Shown here: positions 30,392-40,037 of the stretch, piece by piece
Layout: every line of letters starts with the position of its first letter
Position numbering within the stretch: the stretch's first letter is position 1
Source: Streptomyces sp. NP160
GTDB taxonomy: Bacteria; Actinomycetota; Actinomycetes; Actinomycetales; Quadrisphaeraceae
DNA: 64,000 bases
NCBI RefSeq assembly: GCF_006335115.1
Contig: NZ_VDMJ01000044.1
Span: forward strand, 85,863-149,862
Direction: 5' to 3'
Made by a program: the position numbers and the translations under genes
The notes under the pieces: generated by a model
Told to the model about the DNA's origin: nothing
The model's database searches: none
Seen by the model: only the letters and a program-made list of their open reading frames with translations

Positions 30392-33300
30392 TCAGCCGGC
30401 GGGCGTCGCCGACGGTGACGCCGTGCTCGCCTGCTCGGCGGCGACGGCCGCGTCCAGCGCCTGCTTGAGCCGGTCCTGCGCCTGCCCGTAGGCGGCGAAG
30501 TCGCCGTTCTGCAGGGCCTGCTGCGCCTCCCGCTCGGCTGCGACGGCCTGCTGGAGGGCGTCGCGCACCCCCTGCGGCAACGGGGCGGTCGTGGCACCGT
30601 CCGTGGCCGACGGCGACTGGCTCGGCGACTGGCTCGGCGAGCCGTTCGACGGGCTCGCCGTGGAGCCGTCCCCAGGGGTGATCGGCGCGTCGCCGGTGCC
30701 CGAGCCGGCGTCGCCGGCGGTCACGCCGGAGTCACCGCCGAACACCTGGTCGAGGGCGCCGTCGAGGGTGTCGGCGAACCCGATGTTGTCGCCGAACGCC
30801 ACGAGCACGCGCTGCAGCGTCGGGTAGGCGGTCTCACCGGTGCTCTGCACGTAGACGGGTTCCACGTACAGCAGGCCGCCACCGACGGGCAGGGTGAGCA
30901 GGTTGCCGTAGCGGACGGTCGAACCGCCCTGGCGCAGCAGGTTGAGGAACTGGCCGACCGCCGGGTTCGTGTTGAACTCGTTCTGGATCTGGCCCGGGCC
31001 GTTGACCGTGCCCTCCGTGGGCAGCTGCAGCAGCCGCAGCTGCCCGTAGCCGTCGCGCTTCTGCCCGGCGACGTCCCCGGCGTCGGCGTCCACGGCCAGG
31101 AAGCCCGTGAGGATGTTCCTCGCCGCCTCGCCCGAGCGGTTGTTGGGGATGAAGGTCGACGTCAGCGAGAACGACGCCTCCGGCTGCTCGGGCATCTGCA
31201 GCGTCAGGTAGTACGGCGGCTGGGCGGGGCTGTCCGGGGACGCCGCGCCTGCGGCCGCCGTGCCGCCGCTGGCCGCGGCCCCTGACGTGGGGTCGGCCGG
31301 GATGCGCCAGAAGTCGTTCTGCGAGTAGAACGCCGCCGGGTCGGTCACGTGGTAGCTGGCCATGACGGTGCGCTGGACCTTGAAGAGGTCCTCCGGGTAC
31401 CGCACGTGCGACATCAGCTCGGCCGACATCGCCGTGAGCTCCTTGACCGAGCCCGGGAACGCCTTCTTCCAGGCGCGCAGCACCGGGTCGGTGTCGTCCC
31501 AGGTGTAGAGCTCCACCTGGCCGGAGTAGGCGTCGACGGTGGCCTTCACCGAGTTGCGCAGGTAGTTCACCTGGTTCGGCGGCAGCGCCGCGACCGTGCC
31601 GGTCGGCGTGGTCAGCGTGTCGGCCGTGGCCTCCTGCAGCACCTGGGGCTGGGAGTAGGGGTACTCCGCCGAGGTCGTGTAGCCGTCGACGACCCACTTG
31701 ACCCGCCCGTCCACGATGGTCGGGAAGGGGTCGCCGTCGATCGTCAGGAAGGGAGCGACCTTCTGCACCCGCTCGCGGGGGTTGCGGTCGTACAGGATCT
31801 GGCTCTGGTCGTTGACCGCCGAGGACAGCAGGATGTTCGCGTCGCGGAACTTGATCGCGTACAGGGCGCGCTCGATGACGTTGCCCACCGACGGGCCACC
31901 GTTCCCGGTGTACGTGTAGCGCGCCACACCGCCCGGCTGCGTGTCGTCGGGGTAGTCGATCTCCTGGTTCGAGCCGGGCGGCCCTCCGACGATCGAGTAC
32001 TCCGGGCTCTCCTCGCCGAAGTAGATGCGCGGCTCGTACTCGGGCAGCGAGCCGGACGCGGGGATGCCGCCCTCGAGGTAGGTGGGCTCGCCGTTGGACT
32101 GCTTGTCGTTGCCCGCGGCAGCCACCAGGCCGTAGCCGTGGGTGTAGGCGGTGCGCGTGTTGACCCAGGAGGTGTTGCCGATGCCGGACTCGCGCAGCTC
32201 GCGCACGGCGACGACGACGTCCTGGCTCTGGCCGTCGATGGTGTACCTGTCGACGTCGAGGGGGTTGGGGAACTGGTAGAAGCCGCGGACCTGCTGGTTC
32301 TGCGCGAAGGTCGGGCTGACCACGGCCGGGTCGAGGATGCGGGTGCTGGCCGTGGTGGCGGCGTCACCGCGGAGGGCGCCGGCCTCCCCCTCCGTGGTCG
32401 GGGTGTAGGGCTGGACGCGGGTCTCGTCCAGGCCGAAGGCCGCCCGCGTGGCCTCGATGTTGTCCTGGATGTAGGGCGCCTCGACGCGCGCCTCGTTCGG
32501 CGCCACCTGCACGCGCTGCACGACCGCCGGCACGATGCCGGCGGCGACCACCGCGACGACGACGAGCAGTCCCACGCCGGCCGCCGGGAAGCGCCAGCCG
32601 CCGCGGACCGCGGTGAGGATGAAGAGCACCGCGCAGATGACCGCCGCGATGGCGAGGATGCCGCGGGCGGGGACCACCACGGCCACGTCGGTGTAGCTGG
32701 CACCGGCGAAGCGCTGGTGGACGTTGGTCAGCGTGGAGTACCGGTCCAGCCAGTAGCTGACGGCCTGCAGGCCCACCAGCACGGCCGCGGTGGCGGCCAG
32801 CTGCACGCGCGCGGCGACCGTGGTGCGCGCGCCCGGACCGGACAGGCGCAGGGCGCCGTAGAGGTACAGCGTCACCGCGCCGGCGATGCCCGCCAGCAGC
32901 ACGACCGCCGTCAGCAGGCCGACGACGAAGCGCACGAACGGGATCGTGAAGACGTACAGGCCGACGTCGTGCCCGAAGACCGGGTCGACCTGGCCGAAGC
33001 TGGTGCGGTTCCACCACAGCAGCACGGTCTCCCAGCGGCTGGACGCGGCGGAGCCGGCGAACAGGCCCAGCAGCAGCGGCAGCACCACCGTGAGCACGCG
33101 GCGCAGCGGCTCCAGGCCCTCGCGGTACCGGTCGAGGCTCGCGGCGGGGCCCGGGACAGGTGCGTAGACGGGCCGGTTCTTGTAGGCGACCGTCATGCTG
33201 ACGGCGACGGCGGCGGCCATGAGCGCGCCGGCCACGAGGAACAGGCCCACGCGCAGCGCCAGCTGCGTGAAGTAGACCCGGCCGAACCCGAGCTGGTTGA

Positions 33301-33460
33301 ACCAGAGCACCTCGGTGGCCACCGACGCGACCAGGCTGACGAGCAGCACCAGGACGGCGACGCCGACGAGCACGGGCACCAGCGGGCGGCGCCGCTGCGG
33401 ACCTCCTCGCGGCGCTCGGGGCGCACCCGGGCGCGGTGGGCGGGGCGGTGGCGACGTCAC
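30392..33460 (-). CDS. UPF0182 family membrane protein
   Basis: 1,022 residues, a typical length for the family. About seven N-terminal transmembrane segments (residues about 25-330), then a large extracytoplasmic domain with the conserved GLDETRVQPYTP-like, SWVNTRTAYTHGYG and IYFGEESPEYSIV blocks, and a Pro/Ser/Asp-rich C-terminus with a short SQSP repeat. Conserved in actinobacteria; function unknown. GTG at 33460 with GGAGGAAG upstream. The 187-bp gap upstream to ylbL shows no clear promoter. Confidence 0.9.
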   Translation of the reverse strand: MTSPPPRPPRPGAPRAPRGGPQRRRPLVPVLVGVAVLVLLVSLVASVATEVLWFNQLGFGRVYFTQLALRVGLFLVAGALMAAAVAVSMTVAYKNRPVYAPVPGPAASLDRYREGLEPLRRVLTVVLPLLLGLFAGSAASSRWETVLLWWNRTSFGQVDPVFGHDVGLYVFTIPFVRFVVGLLTAVVLLAGIAGAVTLYLYGALRLSGPGARTTVAARVQLAATAAVLVGLQAVSYWLDRYSTLTNVHQRFAGASYTDVAVVVPARGILAIAAVICAVLFILTAVRGGWRFPAAGVGLLVVVAVVAAGIVPAVVQRVQVAPNEARVEAPYIQDNIEATRAAFGLDETRVQPYTPTTEGEAGALRGDAATTASTRILDPAVVSPTFAQNQQVRGFYQFPNPLDVDRYTIDGQSQDVVVAVRELRESGIGNTSWVNTRTAYTHGYGLVAAAGNDKQSNGEPTYLEGGIPASGSLPEYEPRIYFGEESPEYSIVGGPPGSNQEIDYPDDTQPGGVARYTYTGNGGPSVGNVIERALYAIKFRDANILLSSAVNDQSQILYDRNPRERVQKVAPFLTIDGDPFPTIVDGRVKWVVDGYTTSAEYPYSQPQVLQEATADTLTTPTGTVAALPPNQVNYLRNSVKATVDAYSGQVELYTWDDTDPVLRAWKKAFPGSVKELTAMSAELMSHVRYPEDLFKVQRTVMASYHVTDPAAFYSQNDFWRIPADPTSGAAASGGTAAAGAASPDSPAQPPYYLTLQMPEQPEASFSLTSTFIPNNRSGEAARNILTGFLAVDADAGDVAGQKRDGYGQLRLLQLPTEGTVNGPGQIQNEFNTNPAVGQFLNLLRQGGSTVRYGNLLTLPVGGGLLYVEPVYVQSTGETAYPTLQRVLVAFGDNIGFADTLDGALDQVFGGDSGVTAGDAGSGTGDAPITPGDGSTASPSNGSPSQSPSQSPSATDGATTAPLPQGVRDALQQAVAAEREAQQALQNGDFAAYGQAQDRLKQALDAAVAAEQASTASPSATPAG

Positions 33461-33647
33461 CGGGCTCTTCCTCCATCAAGCCCGTCAGACCTGCGACGGG
33501 CGGCTCGGGGCGGGCTCAGATCGTCGCACGGCCACCTGGGGGCCCCGACCCTCGGAGGTCGCTCCCGCCATCACGAGACGGTCACGGCTCCCTGAGAACG
33601 GCTCTCGGAGGACCTGGCAGCCGCGTCCGCCCCGCGGCGAGGGCCCG

Positions 33648-34799
33648 TCAGGAGCAGCCCGGGAGGTCCTGGCCCCGGCCGGCGCCGACCTCCTCCACCG
33701 CCCGGCGCGCCTCGGCCAGCGTCGAGACGGCCACCACGCGCAGCCCGTCCGGCACGCGGCCGGCCACCTCGCCGCAGTTGGCCGCCGGCGCGAGGAACAC
33801 CTCGGCACCGGCGGCCCGCGCGCCGAGCATCTTCTGCCGGACGCCGCCGATGGCCCCGACGTTCCCCGCGGAGTCGATCGTGCCGGTGCCGGCGAACCGC
33901 TTGCCGCCGGTCATGTCCCCCGGGGTCAGCAGGTCGACGACGCCGAGGGCGAACACCATCCCCGCGCTCGGCCCTCCGATCCGGTCGACCGCGATCTCCA
34001 CGTCGACCGGCGGCTCGGCGCGCTCGCGCACGAGCACCCCGAGGACGGGCGAGCCGTCCTGCCCGGCCGTGACCGGCACGGCGGCGTCCACGGCCAGCCC
34101 GTCGCGCTGCACCCGCACGTCGGCGTCCCGGCCGACGCCGACCGACCGGATCGCGTCGCGCAGCGCCGTCGCGTCCGTCACCGCCGCCCCGTCGACGGCG
34201 GTGACGACGTCCCCGTCGCGCAGCTGCCCCGCCGCGCCCGAGCCGTCGACGACGTCCGTCACCACCACCTGCACGGGCACGTCGTAGCCGAGCTCGGTGA
34301 GGGCTGCGACGGTCGCGGCCTGCTGGGAGCCGGTGAAGGCCGCCGCGTTGCTCTCGTCGACCTGCTGCTCGGTGGCGCCGGGCGGGAAGAGGGCGGCCTC
34401 CGGGAGCACGGCGCTGTCGTCGTCCAGCCAGGCCGCCAGCTGCCCGCCCAGGTCCAGGGACCGGCCCGGGCCGCCGCGCACGCTCACGGTGGTGAGGTCC
34501 AGCGAGCCCGACGCGGGGTACGTGGGGGCCCCCGTGATGGAGATGAGGCGCTGGTCGCCCTGCACGGACAGCACGTCGCGCACCGGGCCCGGGCTCTCCA
34601 CGGCGAACGGCACCGGCAGCAGCGCCACGACCGACACCAGCGCCACGGACACCGCTCCGCAGACGACCGCCGCGACCGCCCGGGCCGAGGCCCGGACCTG
34701 GGCCGGCGTCGGTGGGGCCAGCTGCTCGAGGTCGTCCAGCTCGTCGGGCCGCTCGTCGGGCCGCTCGTCGGGCCGCTGGCCGGACTGGGAGGAGGTCAC
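33648..34799 (-). CDS. Membrane-anchored PDZ and Lon-like (S16) protease, YlbL family
   Basis: 383 residues. Order: acidic Arg-Pro-Asp-Glu repeat tail, one transmembrane segment (about 40-60), a PDZ domain (about 170-255, RDGDVVTAVDGAAV), then a Lon proteolytic domain with Ser near 278 in GGPSAGMVFAL and Lys near 323 in GGVRQKMLGA, the Ser-Lys dyad with usual spacing. It probably degrades or processes envelope proteins outside the membrane. GTG at 34799 overlaps the epimerase-like stop by 4 bp. Confidence 0.9.
   Translation of the reverse strand: MTSSQSGQRPDERPDERPDELDDLEQLAPPTPAQVRASARAVAAVVCGAVSVALVSVVALLPVPFAVESPGPVRDVLSVQGDQRLISITGAPTYPASGSLDLTTVSVRGGPGRSLDLGGQLAAWLDDDSAVLPEAALFPPGATEQQVDESNAAAFTGSQQAATVAALTELGYDVPVQVVVTDVVDGSGAAGQLRDGDVVTAVDGAAVTDATALRDAIRSVGVGRDADVRVQRDGLAVDAAVPVTAGQDGSPVLGVLVRERAEPPVDVEIAVDRIGGPSAGMVFALGVVDLLTPGDMTGGKRFAGTGTIDSAGNVGAIGGVRQKMLGARAAGAEVFLAPAANCGEVAGRVPDGLRVVAVSTLAEARRAVEEVGAGRGQDLPGCS
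34741..34776 (-). repeat. 12-bp tandem repeat in the 5' end of the YlbL-like gene
   Basis: Three exact copies of TCGTCGGGCCGC give R-P-D-E repeats in the cytosolic N-tail before the transmembrane segment. Confidence 0.85.
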
Positions 34800-35998
34800 C
34801 GGCCGCGCCGCGCCCGCGCCTGGCGCAGCACCGCCGCCGTCGCCACCACCGCCACCGCGGCCCCCGCCGCACCCGCGGCACCCAGGGCGGCCTCGCGCGG
34901 CAGCCGCGGCGCACCCGCCGCTCCCCGCCGGCCCGCGCGGCGCTCGGCCACGCCCTCCAGGAGCACCGCCAGGCACTCCTCGTTGCTGCGCGCCGGGCGC
35001 CACCCCGCCTCCCGCAGCCGCTCGGAGGAGACCGCCCACGGGTGGACCACGTAGGCGAGGTCGCCGGCGGGCGTCGGCAGCAGCCCCAGCCGCGCGAGCC
35101 GCTCCGCCGTCGCCTGCGCCAGCCGGGCCGGCAGCTCCACCGAGCGCAGCCCGGAGGAGCGCTCCAGCGCCTCGTGCGGCAGCACCCCCTCGGCACCGGC
35201 GCCCAGCGCCCCGGTCAGCCCGCGGTCCAGGACCACGGCGACCGCGTCGGCGAGGTCGCCGGTGTGGCAGAACTGCCACACCGGGGCCCGCTCGCGCAGC
35301 GCCAGCAGCCGCGGCACCTCGAAGGACCGCGTCACCACCGTGTCCACACCCGGACCGACCACCGCAGCGGGCCTCAGCACCGCCGTCGGCACACCGGGCA
35401 GCGCCCGCGCGGCGCGCTCCCACACGTCCTCCACCGCGAGGAGGTCGCCGACGAGGCCGTCGTCAGGGGCCGCCAGCAGCGGGGCGTCGTCGGGAAGCGG
35501 CACCGGGGCGTCCGGCAGCGCCCCGTGCACCATGGCGCTGCTCACGAGCACCAGCCGGCCCGCACCGGCCGCGGCGGCGGCGGTGACGACGGCCCGCACC
35601 GACGCCTCGGCCCGCTCGCGGCGCCGGGCCGCCGGCGTGGCCAGAGCGGCGCGCAGGTCGCTGTCGAGGGCCACGTGCACCACCGCGGCCGGCGCGCCGT
35701 CGAGCCCGGTCGGCCCCGTTCCGGCGGCACCGCCGGACATGGCGGCGAGCACGTCCGGCGTGGTGAGGTCCACGGCCACGCGCAGCGGGCGCCGCCCGGC
35801 GCCCTCGTCGTCGTCCTCAGGGCCCTCCGCGGGAGCGGCGGCTGCGCCCGGGGAGTCCTCCAGGGCGACGACGACGGCCCCCGCGGCCGCCAGCCCGCGG
35901 GCGACGGCTCGCCCCGCCGGCGTCTGCGCACCCGTGACCACGACGTGGCCGTCCAGGGACAGCGGGACCGCTACCCCGCCGTCGACCAGGTCCCCCAC
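34796..35998 (-). CDS. NAD-dependent epimerase/dehydratase-like (atypical SDR) membrane-anchored protein
   Basis: 400 residues. Rossmann start HVVVTGAQTPAGRAVARGLA, a strand with LVLVSSAMVHG, and VLRPAAVVGPGVD, all typical of the extended SDR fold. The Tyr-x3-Lys catalytic pair is not seen at its usual place, so it may bind a nucleotide without classical dehydrogenase activity. The C-terminus has a hydrophobic Ala-rich segment. GTG at 35998 with GGAGGAG upstream. Coupled with the YlbL-like gene and divergent from the DUF2342 gene; this trio is common in actinobacteria. Function unknown. Confidence 0.8.
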   Translation of the reverse strand: MGDLVDGGVAVPLSLDGHVVVTGAQTPAGRAVARGLAAAGAVVVALEDSPGAAAAPAEGPEDDDEGAGRRPLRVAVDLTTPDVLAAMSGGAAGTGPTGLDGAPAAVVHVALDSDLRAALATPAARRRERAEASVRAVVTAAAAAGAGRLVLVSSAMVHGALPDAPVPLPDDAPLLAAPDDGLVGDLLAVEDVWERAARALPGVPTAVLRPAAVVGPGVDTVVTRSFEVPRLLALRERAPVWQFCHTGDLADAVAVVLDRGLTGALGAGAEGVLPHEALERSSGLRSVELPARLAQATAERLARLGLLPTPAGDLAYVVHPWAVSSERLREAGWRPARSNEECLAVLLEGVAERRAGRRGAAGAPRLPREAALGAAGAAGAAVAVVATAAVLRQARARRGR

Positions 35999-36193
35999 CC
36001 GAGCTCCTCCGCCGCTGCTGCTCAGCCGCCGGGCCTGCGATGGACGTTCGCTGCGAGCGTCACTCCGGGGCGGCCACCGCCCGCGGCCCCTGGGTACCGT
36101 GGGCGCAGACGGCGGCAGGCACATCCTGCCGCCTCGCCCCGGCGGCGGGCGCCGCACCGCCTCGGCTCCCCCTGATGCGCGGCTGGAGGACCG

Positions 36194-37756
36194 GTGCCTG
36201 ACACCCCGCCGCCCCCTCGTCCCGACGAGGACCCGGAGGAGGGCACGTCGGGCGAGCGTTCCGCAGACGGCACCCCCGGAGGCTCCAGCGGTCCCGGCGG
36301 ACCGGCCGACCCCCTGTCCCAGCTGTTCTCCGCCCTCGGCGGTGGCCTCCCCGGCGGCGCCGGTGGCCTCCCCGGCGGAGCTGGCGGGCTGCCCGGCGGT
36401 CTGGGGGGCCTGGGAGGTCCCGGAGGCCTGGGCGGTGCCGGGGGCATCGACCCCGCGCAGCTGTTCGAGCAGCTCCAGAAGGACCCGCAGGCCATGGCCC
36501 AGGCGATGGCCGCCGTGCAGCAGCTCATGGCCTCCGCCGGTGACGGGCCAGTGAACTGGCAGCTGGCGCACGACGTCGCCCGCCAGGCCGCCGTGGCCGA
36601 GGGAGACCCGGCACCGAGCTCCTCCGACGAGCGCGAGGTCTCCGAGGCGCTGCGCCTGGCCGACCTGTGGCTCGACCCCGTCACCGACCTCACCTCGGCC
36701 GCCGCGGCGGGCCGCGCGTGGTCGCGCTCGGAGTGGGTGGAGGCCACGCTGCCCACCTGGAAGCGCCTGGCCGAGCCGGTGGCCAGCAGCGTCGCCGACG
36801 CGGTCGCCTCCGCCATGGCCGAGCAGGTGCCCGAAGAGGCTCGCGGCATGGTGGCGGGCGCGTCCTCGATGATGCGCTCGATCGGCGGCACGGTCTTCGG
36901 CGCGCAGCTGGGCCAGGCCGTCGGCGGACTGAGCCGCGAGGTGGTCTCCGCCACCGACGTCGGCATCCCGCTGGTGGCCGGCAGCACCACCGCGCTGCTG
37001 CCCAGCGGCGTCGCCGCCTTCGCCGACGGCCTCGGCGTGCCCGCGGGCGAGGTGCGCCTGTTCCTCGCGGCGCGCGAGTCCGCGCACGCCCGGCTGTTCG
37101 CCGGCGTGCCGTGGCTGCGCGGGCACCTGCTGGGCTCGGTGGAGGCGTACGCCCGCGGCATCACCCTCGACACGAGCCGGATCGAGGAGGCCGTCCGCAA
37201 CATCGACCCCTCCGACCCGACGGCGCTGCAGGAGGCGCTCGGGTCGGGCGTGCTGGAGCCGGAGAAGACCCCCGCGCAGCAGGCGGCGCTGGAGCGGCTG
37301 GAGACGGCGCTGGCGCTGGTGGAGGGCTGGGTCGACCACGTGGTGGACCAGGCGACGCGCTCCACGCTGCCCAGCAGTGCGGCGCTGCGCGAGGCCGCCC
37401 GCCGCCGCCGGGCCGTCGGCGGTCCCGCCGAGCACGTCATGGCCGGGCTCGTGGGCCTGGAGCTGCGCCCGCGCCGGCTGCGGGAGGCCTCGCGGCTGTG
37501 GGAGGCCGTCGAAGCGGCCCGCGGCGCCGAGGGCCGGGACGCGGTGTGGGCCCACCCCGACCTGCTGCCGACGCCCGCGGACCTGGACGACCCCGAGGGC
37601 TTCGCCACCCGGCGCAGCGACGCGGAGGCCGCCTCGGCCGACGTCGACGCGGCCCTGGAGGCCCTGCTGCGCGGCGAGGAGACCCGCGGCGACGACCCCC
37701 GCCCCGAGGAGCACCGCCCCGACGGCGACGACGACGCGGGCAGCGCCCCCCGGTGA
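36194..37756 (+). CDS. Zinc-dependent metalloprotease-like protein (DUF2342)
   Basis: 520 residues. A Pro/Gly-rich start with repeated GGLPGGAGGLPGG (about 50-85), then the DUF2342 body with a zincin-like helix, here AARESAHARLFAGVPWL, and LVEGWVDHVVD further on. Members are conserved actinobacterial proteins annotated as zinc-dependent metalloproteases; a substrate is not established. GTG at 36194 with GGAGG 4 nt upstream. Its stop is 7 nt before the Nudix start, so the two are probably co-transcribed. Confidence 0.85.
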   Translation: MPDTPPPPRPDEDPEEGTSGERSADGTPGGSSGPGGPADPLSQLFSALGGGLPGGAGGLPGGAGGLPGGLGGLGGPGGLGGAGGIDPAQLFEQLQKDPQAMAQAMAAVQQLMASAGDGPVNWQLAHDVARQAAVAEGDPAPSSSDEREVSEALRLADLWLDPVTDLTSAAAAGRAWSRSEWVEATLPTWKRLAEPVASSVADAVASAMAEQVPEEARGMVAGASSMMRSIGGTVFGAQLGQAVGGLSREVVSATDVGIPLVAGSTTALLPSGVAAFADGLGVPAGEVRLFLAARESAHARLFAGVPWLRGHLLGSVEAYARGITLDTSRIEEAVRNIDPSDPTALQEALGSGVLEPEKTPAQQAALERLETALALVEGWVDHVVDQATRSTLPSSAALREAARRRRAVGGPAEHVMAGLVGLELRPRRLREASRLWEAVEAARGAEGRDAVWAHPDLLPTPADLDDPEGFATRRSDAEAASADVDAALEALLRGEETRGDDPRPEEHRPDGDDDAGSAPR

Positions 37757-37763
37757 CCGGGGC

Positions 37764-38387
37764 GTGACGCCGGCACAGGCCGACGCCGAGCTGGCTGGTC
37801 TGCGCCTGGCCGGCCCCAGGCAGGCGGAGCTGCTCGCGGCCTACCGCGACCAGCTCGCCGCCCACCCCGGGGCGGGCGCCGGCGGGACGTTCGCGGGCAG
37901 CGCCCTGCACCGGGACGGACCCCCGGCCCACCTCACGGCCTCGGCCCTGGTGCTGTCCGCCGACGGCGACCGCGCCCTGCTGCTGCTGCACCGCAAGGCC
38001 GGTGCGTGGCTGCAGCCGGGCGGGCACCTCGAGGCCGGCGACCCCTCCCTCGCCGCGGCGGCCCTGCGCGAGGCGTCGGAGGAGACCGGGCTCGGACCGG
38101 TGCTGCAGCCGGCCGGGGGGCTGGTCGACCTGCACCACCACGCGCTCGGCGCGGCCTTCGGCCGCTGCCGGGAGCACCTCGACGTGGCCTTCGTGCTCAC
38201 CGCGCCGGACGGCGCCGAGCCCGTGGTGAGCGCGGAGAGCGAGCACGTGGCGTGGTTCGCCCTGGACGCGCTGCCCGAGGGCGTCGCCGCCGACGTCCCA
38301 CCCCGGTTGCGACGCGCCGCAGCGCTGCTGCGCGGCCTGCGCGCGCAGGACCCCACCGCAGGTGACCCCGGTCAGCTCCGGGAGTGA
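37764..38387 (+). CDS. Nudix hydrolase
   Basis: A 207-residue Nudix-fold hydrolase acting on a nucleoside diphosphate derivative. The Nudix box is GHLEAGDPSLAAAALREASE plus ETGL, with Asp replacing the first Glu, as in a known subgroup. GTG at 37764. The last residues lie inside a repeated sequence (38353-38451), so the C-terminal tail may be a recent extension. Substrate unknown. Confidence 0.87.
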   Translation: MTPAQADAELAGLRLAGPRQAELLAAYRDQLAAHPGAGAGGTFAGSALHRDGPPAHLTASALVLSADGDRALLLLHRKAGAWLQPGGHLEAGDPSLAAAALREASEETGLGPVLQPAGGLVDLHHHALGAAFGRCREHLDVAFVLTAPDGAEPVVSAESEHVAWFALDALPEGVAADVPPRLRRAAALLRGLRAQDPTAGDPGQLRE

Positions 38388-38451
38388 CCTGGGTCAGCTG
38401 CGGAGCCGTCGGCCCTGCGGCGACCCACCGCGGGTGACCTCGGTCAGCTGC
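38353..38451. repeat. Three imperfect direct repeats spanning the Nudix stop codon
   Basis: GGTGACCCCGGTCAGCT (38361-38377), AGTGACCTGGGTCAGCTG (38383-38400) and GGTGACCTCGGTCAGCTG (38433-38450). The first and third are also preceded by CCACCGC. The Nudix stop TGA lies in the second copy; the first copy is read in another frame as sense codons. The repeats occupy the gap between the convergent Nudix and serine-hydrolase genes. Confidence 0.75.
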
Positions 38452-38479
38452 TGTGGCACCCGGTGGCGGACGGCCGTCC

Positions 38480-39973
38480 TCAGGCGCGCGGCTGCGGCCC
38501 AGGGGTGGGGCGGTGCGTGATGCCGCCGGCGCCGCGCACGGTGGTGGTCCGACCGGTGTCGTCGAAGGTGTAGCGCAGCAGCTCCCCCGGGGCGGCGAAG
38601 CCGGGCGCCGCCGTGACCAGCAGGGCGTCGTCGCCGGCCACCCGCAGCTCCGCGACCGGGCCCGGGACGTCGGCGACCGGGTCGAGCGCCACCAGCCGGT
38701 CCCCGAGGCGGACCACGTCGAGCACGCCCCACTGCGACGCGAAGCGCCCGGTGAAGCGCTCCAGCGCACCGGGCCGGGCGGCGGCCGGGTCGGGGGCGCC
38801 GGTCGTGGCGATCTCCACGAGCCGCAGCACGCCGCGGGCCAGCGGGAGCGCCGGCCCGTCGACGGCGTTGGTGCACACCGCCACCGCCAGGCCCGTGGCC
38901 GGGTCGAAGGCGGTGCGGGTGGCGTGCCCGAAGTAGCCGCCACCGTGGCCGGCGGTGCGGCGCCCGCCGGCGGTGAGGCGCTGCCAGCCCAGGCCGTACT
39001 CGTCGCCGCTGGCGGCGGGGCCGTCACCGCTGGGGTCGTCGGTGGCCCAGGCGCCCTGCCGCGCCAGGCGGCGCAGGTGCGCCGGCAGGACCCGCCCCTC
39101 GTCGTCGTCCTGCCCACCGGGGCCGCCGGCGGCGGGGACGTCGCAGTGAGCGCTCGCCCACCGGACCAGGTCCTCGGCGGTGCTGGAGACGCCGGTGGCG
39201 GCGTCCATCGCGCGGGCGTCGGCGGTGAGGGCGTCCCACACCACCGGCCGGCGCGCACCGCCGAGCGCCGCGAGGGTGTGGCCGCTGGCGTGCTCGGCGG
39301 CGCGCGCCGGCACCCAGGACGGTTCCGTGCGGCGCAGGCCGAGCGGCTCCAGCAGCTCGGTGCGCACCAGCTGCGCCCACGGCCGCCCGATGGCCGCCTC
39401 GAGCACCAGGCCGAGCGCGGCGTAGCCGAGGTTGGAGTACTTGAACCGCTCGTAGACGCCGAGGACGGCGACGCCGGGCGCCGAGAGCACCGCCAGCAGC
39501 TCCGCGCGGTCGGGGAAGGGGCGCTCGCCCTGCCAGTGGTCGGCGTCGCCGTGGCCGGCCCCCTCGACGCTGTCGCGCGCCAGGCCCGACGTGTGCTCCA
39601 GCAGCGCCCTCAGCGGCACCTGCGCGGCGGGGCTCCCGGCGGCGACGAGCTCGGGCACCCACCGGCCGAGCCGGTCCTCCAGCGACAGCGCCCCGGCGTG
39701 CGCCAGCCGCAGCACGAGGGTGGCGGCGAAGGCCTTGGAGTGGGAGGCCACCCGGAAGAGGTGGTCGGTGCGCAGCGGCTCTCCCGTGCCCTCGTCGGCC
39801 ACGCCGGCGGCCGTGCTGAGGAGCAGCTCGCCGCGCAGCGCCAGGGCCGCCTGGACGCCCGGCACGCGCAGGTGGTCGCGGCGCGCGGCGAGCCAGTCCC
39901 GCGCTGCGGCCGCCGCCGTGCGGACGGCGGCGGCGTCGAGGTCGGACGGGTGGTCTGCGCCGGTGGTCGCCAC
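38480..39973 (-). CDS. Serine hydrolase, beta-lactamase/penicillin-binding-protein class C family
   Basis: 497 residues. Nucleophile motif S-x-x-K as SHSKAF (about 72-77), Y-x-N as YSNLGY (about 160), and H-x-G as HGGGYFG (about 325), followed by a C-terminal beta-barrel-like domain of about 100 residues. No signal peptide, so probably cytosolic. It could be an esterase, D-amino peptidase or similar. GTG at 39973, GAGGG upstream. Confidence 0.85.
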   Translation of the reverse strand: MATTGADHPSDLDAAAVRTAAAAARDWLAARRDHLRVPGVQAALALRGELLLSTAAGVADEGTGEPLRTDHLFRVASHSKAFAATLVLRLAHAGALSLEDRLGRWVPELVAAGSPAAQVPLRALLEHTSGLARDSVEGAGHGDADHWQGERPFPDRAELLAVLSAPGVAVLGVYERFKYSNLGYAALGLVLEAAIGRPWAQLVRTELLEPLGLRRTEPSWVPARAAEHASGHTLAALGGARRPVVWDALTADARAMDAATGVSSTAEDLVRWASAHCDVPAAGGPGGQDDDEGRVLPAHLRRLARQGAWATDDPSGDGPAASGDEYGLGWQRLTAGGRRTAGHGGGYFGHATRTAFDPATGLAVAVCTNAVDGPALPLARGVLRLVEIATTGAPDPAAARPGALERFTGRFASQWGVLDVVRLGDRLVALDPVADVPGPVAELRVAGDDALLVTAAPGFAAPGELLRYTFDDTGRTTTVRGAGGITHRPTPGPQPRA

Positions 39974-40001
39974 GGCCCCACCCTCGCACCGCCGCCCCTG
40001 C

Positions 40002-40037
40002 GGGGAGGTGGCGTCAGCCGGGGAGGTGGCGTCAGCC
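40002..40037. repeat. 18-bp tandem duplication at the 3' end of the YgjP-like gene
   Basis: Two exact copies of GGGGAGGTGGCGTCAGCC. The right copy supplies the stop codon of the 40032-40649 gene, and the left copy repeats the same stop sequence downstream. Confidence 0.85.
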
